Shown here: positions 6,997 to 10,587 of the stretch, one piece after another | Layout of the letters: each line of letters begins with the position of its first letter | Position numbering within the stretch: position 1 is the stretch's first letter | Source of the DNA: Bacteroidia bacterium | Lineage (GTDB): Bacteria > Bacteroidota > Bacteroidia > Chitinophagales > Saprospiraceae | Length of the DNA: 10,587 bases | Direction: 5' to 3' | NCBI GenBank assembly: GCA_030431945.1 | Contig: JAUIIF010000098.1 | Location: 1-10,587 of the forward strand | Translations under genes and position numbers: made by a program | Notes under the pieces: generated by a model | Databases searched by the model: none | The model's input: the letters and a program-made list of their open reading frames with translations, nothing else | What the model was told of the DNA's origin: nothing

Positions 6997-7218
6997 ATGC
7001 GCTTCTTCGCCCTTACCTTCGATAAAGTCCTGATCCGTTTCTTCCTCATGATGGCCTGTGTCATCGGCGGCATGTTTGCCGGTCAGCCTTTAATTGCTAT
7101 CCTGGCCCTGCCCCTTTTCCTCAGTGCCGTACTGGGCATCAGTTTCATGCCGGAAGCCCAACCAACAAAAGAAGCTGCCATCAATACGATGGAAGCCAAA
7201 CAGCGCCAGGCCGCTTAA
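6997..7218 (+). CDS. Small two-helix membrane protein, unrecognised
   Basis: The predicted 73-residue protein starts at ATG 6997, which is preferred over an in-frame TTG at 6970 because the extra nine residues are polar and the ATG gives a compact N-terminus. Two hydrophobic stretches (about 10-29 and 31-50) likely form a helical hairpin, separated by a short GQP turn. A hydrophilic tail rich in Glu, Lys and Ala (about 51-73) would be on the same side as the N-terminus. No family was recognised. Third-base use resembles its neighbours, and a clear terminator 35 bases after the stop supports it as a real transcription unit. Its place between cbb3 accessory genes and the sensor kinase suggests a membrane or respiratory link, which is inference only. 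Confidence 0.65.
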   Translation: MRFFALTFDKVLIRFFLMMACVIGGMFAGQPLIAILALPLFLSAVLGISFMPEAQPTKEAAINTMEAKQRQAA

Positions 7219-7252
7219 TTAGTCGGTCTTGCATTTAAGGGGTTTACTTCAT

Positions 7253-7282
7253 GTGCCTCCGGAAATACCGGGGGCACTTTTA
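7253..7282 (+). terminator. Rho-independent terminator
   Basis: GTGCCTCCGG (7253-7262) pairs with CCGGGGGCAC (7268-7277), ten pairs with one G-U, around a five-base AAATA loop. TTTTA follows directly. It lies 35 bases after the small membrane protein stop and just before the kinase promoter, so it separates the two transcription units. Confidence 0.75.
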
Positions 7283-7300
7283 CTTCCCGTACCGGCCATG

Positions 7301-7308
7301 TACCTTTG
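7301..7308 (+). promoter_or_regulatory. Bacteroidota-type -7 promoter element (TAnnTTTG)
   Basis: TACCTTTG is an exact match to the TAnnTTTG -7 element of the Bacteroidota primary sigma factor. About 19 bases upstream is only a partial -33 match (TTTT at 7278-7281). Its position, with the kinase ATG at 7324, implies a very short leader. It also argues against the in-frame TTG at 7306 as start, because that codon lies within the promoter. Confidence 0.55.
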
Positions 7309-7323
7309 GGACAAACTCTGGAA

Positions 7324-8535
7324 ATGCCTCAATTCGACAATAAGGAAAAACCAATAAGCGAGGAGGACACCCGCAGATTGCGGGCGCTCTTTGAAATGGC
7401 GACGGATGGCATCATCACCATGAGCAGTGACGGAGTTATTGAGAACGTAAATCAGGCAGCCTGCCAGTTGTTTGGTTACTCGGCTGCGGAGATGAAGGGG
7501 CAAAAGGTCAATATACTGATGGCTGACCACGACCGGAAGCACCATGATGAGTACCTCGAGCGGTACCATAAAACCCAGAAGCCCAGAATTATAGGGGTTG
7601 GCCGGGAAGTGATCGGAAAAAGAAAAAATGGTCAGGAATTTCCGCTGCGCCTGGCAGTAAGTGAAGTGAAGCTGGAGGATAAAATCATTTATACCGGCAT
7701 CCTGCACGACACTACTTCCTTCCACGAAGCACAGGAACGGGTAGAGCAATTAAATGCAGACCTTGAGCATAAGGTACAGCAGCGTACGGCTGCCCTGGAG
7801 GAAAGGGAGGCTGAGCTAAAACGGGCACTGGGCAAGGAACGGGAGCTGAATGAGTTAAAAAGTCGTTTTCTGAGTATGGCCAGCCACGAATTCAAAACCC
7901 CGCTGAGCACCGTACTCAGTTCTGCGGAGCTGATCGAACTGTATGAAAGCGTTGAGCAACAACCTAAGAGAGAACGTCACATTCGCCGGATAAAGGATGC
8001 CGTCAATCAGCTGACGGATGTACTGAATGACTTCCTTTCTCTTTCCCAACTGGAACAAGGCAAAGTAAACGTTCAGGCTAAGCTGGTTGATCTGCGGGCC
8101 ATGCTCTCCACCAGCATTGAATCAAGTGAAGGCCAAATGAAAAAGGGGCAGTTTGTCACCCTCGATCTGGCTGAAGAGCCTAATCGGATTGTCAGCGACC
8201 CTAAGCTTCTGCGCCACATTCTGGTAAACCTCATTTCCAACGCGGCAAAATATTCCCCGGAGGGCGCAGAAATCGTCATTAGTACGGGCCAGGCGAATGA
8301 CTTTTGCCGCATCGATGTCGTCGATCAGGGAATTGGAATCCCTCAGGAAGATCAGGCGCATCTTTTTGACCGGTTTTTCCGGGCCACGAACGTTGAAAAT
8401 GTAAAGGGAACCGGACTGGGACTGAACATTGTCAGCCATTACGTGAAGTTGTTAGGCGGAAACGTTACTTTCACCAGTACCCTCGGAGAAGGCTCCACCT
8501 TTTCGGTATACCTGCCACTACGGGACCAAGAATAA
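7324..8535 (+). CDS. FixL-like PAS sensor histidine kinase, probable haem oxygen sensor
   Basis: The 403-residue soluble kinase has no membrane segment. Order: PAS domain (about 18-130), coiled coil (about 131-180), HisKA with SHEFKTPLS (phosphorylated H188), and ATPase domain with N-box (N306), DQGIGIP (D334) and GTGLG (362-366). All catalytic motifs look intact. The PAS domain resembles that of FixL: the HHDEYLERY segment supplies H74 at the place of the haem ligand, and RIIGVGR supplies R94 at the place of the O2-contacting Arg. Their spacing of 20 equals H200-R220 in Bradyrhizobium FixL, and GKRKNGQEFPLRL continues the match. Haem binding and oxygen control are therefore likely but inferred. 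Start ATG 7324 is chosen over TTG 7306. The partner regulator follows after six bases, and the cbb3 operon lies upstream. Confidence 0.93.
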   Translation: MPQFDNKEKPISEEDTRRLRALFEMATDGIITMSSDGVIENVNQAACQLFGYSAAEMKGQKVNILMADHDRKHHDEYLERYHKTQKPRIIGVGREVIGKRKNGQEFPLRLAVSEVKLEDKIIYTGILHDTTSFHEAQERVEQLNADLEHKVQQRTAALEEREAELKRALGKERELNELKSRFLSMASHEFKTPLSTVLSSAELIELYESVEQQPKRERHIRRIKDAVNQLTDVLNDFLSLSQLEQGKVNVQAKLVDLRAMLSTSIESSEGQMKKGQFVTLDLAEEPNRIVSDPKLLRHILVNLISNAAKYSPEGAEIVISTGQANDFCRIDVVDQGIGIPQEDQAHLFDRFFRATNVENVKGTGLGLNIVSHYVKLLGGNVTFTSTLGEGSTFSVYLPLRDQE

Positions 8536-8541
8536 CAGCGC

Positions 8542-9585
8542 ATGAGTAAAGAAAGACTATTAATCATTGAAGATAATGAAGAGGTAAGGGAAAACCTGGC
8601 AGAAATTCTGGAATTGTATGGCTACGAAACCTCGCAGGCTCCGAACGGACTTGAGGGGGTTAAAACAGCCATTCAGTTTCCACCGGATATGATTCTTTGC
8701 GACGTGATGATGCCGGAGCTGGATGGATACGGTGTACTGAATCTACTGGCAAAAAATGAGCGTACGGCGGGCATTCCATTTATTTTCATCACGGCCAAGA
8801 CCGAAACGGAGGATATTCGTCGTGGCATGAATCTGGGAGCCGATGATTACATCACCAAACCCTTTTACAAGGACGAACTACTACAAGTCATTAAAACCAG
8901 GTTAGCGAAAGCAGCGCTGCGGGGCGGTGGCGGACTTACGTCTCAACACCACCTGGTTGATCCGGAGCGGGGGAGCCAGAAACTGGAAAAGGCTTTTACC
9001 GAAGTGGGCCGCCAAAAAGTTTTCAGCCAGGGTACGGCCCTCGTACGGGAGGGGGAATTTCCGCATTTCATTTTTCGGATCAGTAAGGGCAACGTCCACC
9101 TGAGTCGTTCCCACGAATACGGCAGGGACTATATCATTGCCGAACTGGGACCGGGAGAGATCTTTGGCGTTCCGACTGTCCTGGAAAAGACCACCTACCA
9201 TTATACCGCCCGGGCTGCTTCCCAGGTGGAATGCCAGCTTTTGCCTACGCAAAACCTCCTGGACCTGATTAATACCGACCGGTCCGTTACGGAAGCACTG
9301 ATGCATCTGCTGGCCGGGCGGCTGATGGAGCACAGTGAACGACTCGTACACCAGGCTTACGATAGTGTCAGGCGCAGAACGGCTCTTATCGTTTGTGACC
9401 TGCACGAAAAGTATGCGGGAAAACCGATTGAACTATCGCGGGATGAACTGGCCCAGATGGTGGGCACGACCAAGGAGAGTGTGATCCGGGCATTGAGTGA
9501 CTTCAGGCGGGAAGGCCTGTTAACGACCGAAGGTAAAACCATCCAGGTTAAAGAACCGAAGGTCTTGCGGGGGTTATTGGTGTAG
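8542..9585 (+). CDS. Response regulator: receiver domain fused to Crp/Fnr-type transcription factor
   Basis: The 347-residue protein begins with a complete receiver domain (about 4-122): acidic pair E10/D11, phospho-acceptor D54 in CDVMMP, T84 and K106 in TKPF. After a Gly-rich linker (128-131) comes a cyclic-nucleotide-binding-like beta-barrel (about 150-245), a long dimer helix (about 246-275) and a Crp/Fnr winged helix-turn-helix (about 297-337). The recognition helix has E312 and R316 at the positions that contact DNA in Crp and Fnr. It lacks the N-terminal cysteine cluster of Fnr and the usual cAMP-binding residues, so phosphorylation by the adjacent kinase is the likely signal. In effect it joins FixJ-like input to FixK-like output. 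The gene is six bases after the kinase stop, a clear operon. Targets, perhaps ccoNOQP, are inferred. Confidence 0.93.
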   Translation: MSKERLLIIEDNEEVRENLAEILELYGYETSQAPNGLEGVKTAIQFPPDMILCDVMMPELDGYGVLNLLAKNERTAGIPFIFITAKTETEDIRRGMNLGADDYITKPFYKDELLQVIKTRLAKAALRGGGGLTSQHHLVDPERGSQKLEKAFTEVGRQKVFSQGTALVREGEFPHFIFRISKGNVHLSRSHEYGRDYIIAELGPGEIFGVPTVLEKTTYHYTARAASQVECQLLPTQNLLDLINTDRSVTEALMHLLAGRLMEHSERLVHQAYDSVRRRTALIVCDLHEKYAGKPIELSRDELAQMVGTTKESVIRALSDFRREGLLTTEGKTIQVKEPKVLRGLLV

Positions 9586-9669
9586 ATCTTAAACTTCAGC
9601 GGCTGCTGTCTTTCGCCCATTGCCCATTCGTGCTTACCTTGCACCCGCGTTTGCGCCCCAAATGAACGA

Positions 9670-10587
9670 ATGGAAATCCACTACCAGCTAGATCAGTTAC
9701 CTCGCTTTCGTCGGGCTGTCGTCACCATCGGCAGTTTTGACGGTGTTCACCGCGGACACCAGCAGCTGCTGGCCCGAATCCGCCGCTTAGCGGAGCGCCG
9801 GGGTGGCGAAAGTATTGTAATCACTTTTGATCCCCACCCCCGTTCCGTGCTGTGGCCCGAAGATGACCGGTTGCGCCTGCTTACCACCACGCGCGAAAAA
9901 GCAGCAGCGTGCAGAGCCGCAGGCATTGATCACCTCGTGGTCGTGCCGTTTACCAAGGCTTTCAGTCAGCTAACCCCATCGGAATACATTGAGGGGTTCC
10001 TCGTGAAATACTTTCAGCCGGATCGCATCGTCATCGGCTACGACCATCGTTTTGGCAAGGACCGTAAAGGCGACCTGGCCTTTTTGCGGCATCACGGCGA
10101 GGAAAACGGGTACGAGGTAATTGAAATAAATGCCCAGGAAGTAAACGAGATTACGGTAAGCTCCACTAAAATACGCCAGGCCCTGACGGCCGGGGAAGTA
10201 GAAAAAGCCGCGGCGCTGCTCGGCCGCCCCTTCCAGCTGAAGGGAGTCGTCATTGAAGGGCAGAAAATAGGACGGACCATCGGCTTCCCTACGGCGAATC
10301 TCCGGCCGTTTCATCGCCTGAAACTTATTCCCGCCAACGGCATTTACGCCGTGCGGGCCCGCTGGCACCAACGGGAGTACGACGGGATGCTCTACATCGG
10401 GGATCGCCCAAGCCTTAATGACGGGCGGGGGGTGACCATTGAGTTAAACCTATTTGATTTTAACGAAGACCTCTACGGGGAGACCATTACGGTTTTCTTC
10501 ATCAAGCACCTGCGTGGCGACCTCGAACTCGACGGCCTCCCGGCACTGCAACGGCAGTTGCAGCTGGATGAAGCAGCCGCCCGGGAG
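9670..10587 (+). CDS. ribF: Bifunctional riboflavin kinase / FAD synthetase (3' partial)
   Basis: RibF makes FMN from riboflavin and ATP, then FAD from FMN and ATP, in the cytoplasm. The reading frame is open from ATG 9670 to the last base, 306 codons with no stop, so the end lies just outside; usual length is about 305-320. The N-terminal adenylyltransferase domain shows GSFDGVHRGH (21-30), IGYDHRFGKDRKGD and VSSTKIR. The C-terminal flavokinase domain shows GFPTANL (PTAN at 207-210), NGIYAV and IELNLFDF with the likely catalytic Glu (E258). An ATG at 9662 is out of frame. A poor promoter-like TACCTTGC is at 9635-9642, in an 84-base gap after the regulator. This is a housekeeping gene with no evident link to the sensor operon. 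Confidence 0.95.
   Translation, partial: MEIHYQLDQLPRFRRAVVTIGSFDGVHRGHQQLLARIRRLAERRGGESIVITFDPHPRSVLWPEDDRLRLLTTTREKAAACRAAGIDHLVVVPFTKAFSQLTPSEYIEGFLVKYFQPDRIVIGYDHRFGKDRKGDLAFLRHHGEENGYEVIEINAQEVNEITVSSTKIRQALTAGEVEKAAALLGRPFQLKGVVIEGQKIGRTIGFPTANLRPFHRLKLIPANGIYAVRARWHQREYDGMLYIGDRPSLNDGRGVTIELNLFDFNEDLYGETITVFFIKHLRGDLELDGLPALQRQLQLDEAAARE

Noticed and set aside
9592..9613. Possible terminator after the response regulator (CAGC-GGCT-GCTG)
   Set aside because: Stem of only four pairs and no clean T-run.
9635..9642. Promoter-like TACCTTGC before ribF
   Set aside because: Only part of the TAnnTTTG element matches and no convincing -33 element is seen; mentioned under ribF but not called.

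Overview
The window most likely comes from a fairly GC-rich member of the Bacteroidota, probably a Lewinella/Saprospira-type aerobe. The evidence is a ccoN-ccoO gene fusion, the Bacteroidota-style order ccoNO-ccoQ-ccoP-ccoG-fixH-safE, starts without clear Shine-Dalgarno sequences, and an exact TAnnTTTG promoter element before the kinase gene. The lineage is inferred from gene content and sequence style; no marker gene was available to confirm it. All genes are on the + strand.

Positions 1-5465 hold a cbb3-type cytochrome c oxidase operon. It starts with a ccoNO fusion cut by the left edge, followed by a 62-residue CcoQ, a CcoP with one haem site and an extra membrane segment, the iron-sulfur membrane protein CcoG, and CcoH/FixH. 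Two strong hairpins lie inside the operon, one between ccoNO and ccoQ and one between ccoP and ccoG. CcoG carries an extra loop of about 80 residues with four additional cysteines. ccoI and ccoS, the usual copper-ATPase and assembly genes, are not seen; they may lie just upstream.

Positions 5663-7218 hold a TauE/SafE-like membrane protein with cysteine motifs (probably metal handling for oxidase assembly), a tandem CBS-domain protein 17 bases behind it, a 222-base gap with short repeats and a perfect palindrome, and a 73-residue unrecognised two-helix membrane protein. A rho-independent terminator follows.

Positions 7301-9585 hold the most interesting part: a two-gene signalling operon. The kinase is soluble and has a FixL-like PAS domain that keeps both the haem-ligand histidine and the distal arginine at FixL spacing (20 residues apart). 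Its partner is a receiver domain fused to a Crp/Fnr-type DNA-binding protein. In rhizobia, FixL signals to FixJ, which then switches on FixK (a Crp/Fnr protein) and so the cbb3 operon. Here the FixJ receiver and FixK output appear to be one polypeptide, next to the cbb3 genes. This suggests a shortened oxygen-to-oxidase circuit; oxygen sensing and target genes are inferred.

The window ends inside ribF, the FAD-synthesising enzyme gene, which runs open to the last base. No tRNA, rRNA, CRISPR, transposon or phage sequence was recognised. No stretch longer than 300 bases lacks a gene.
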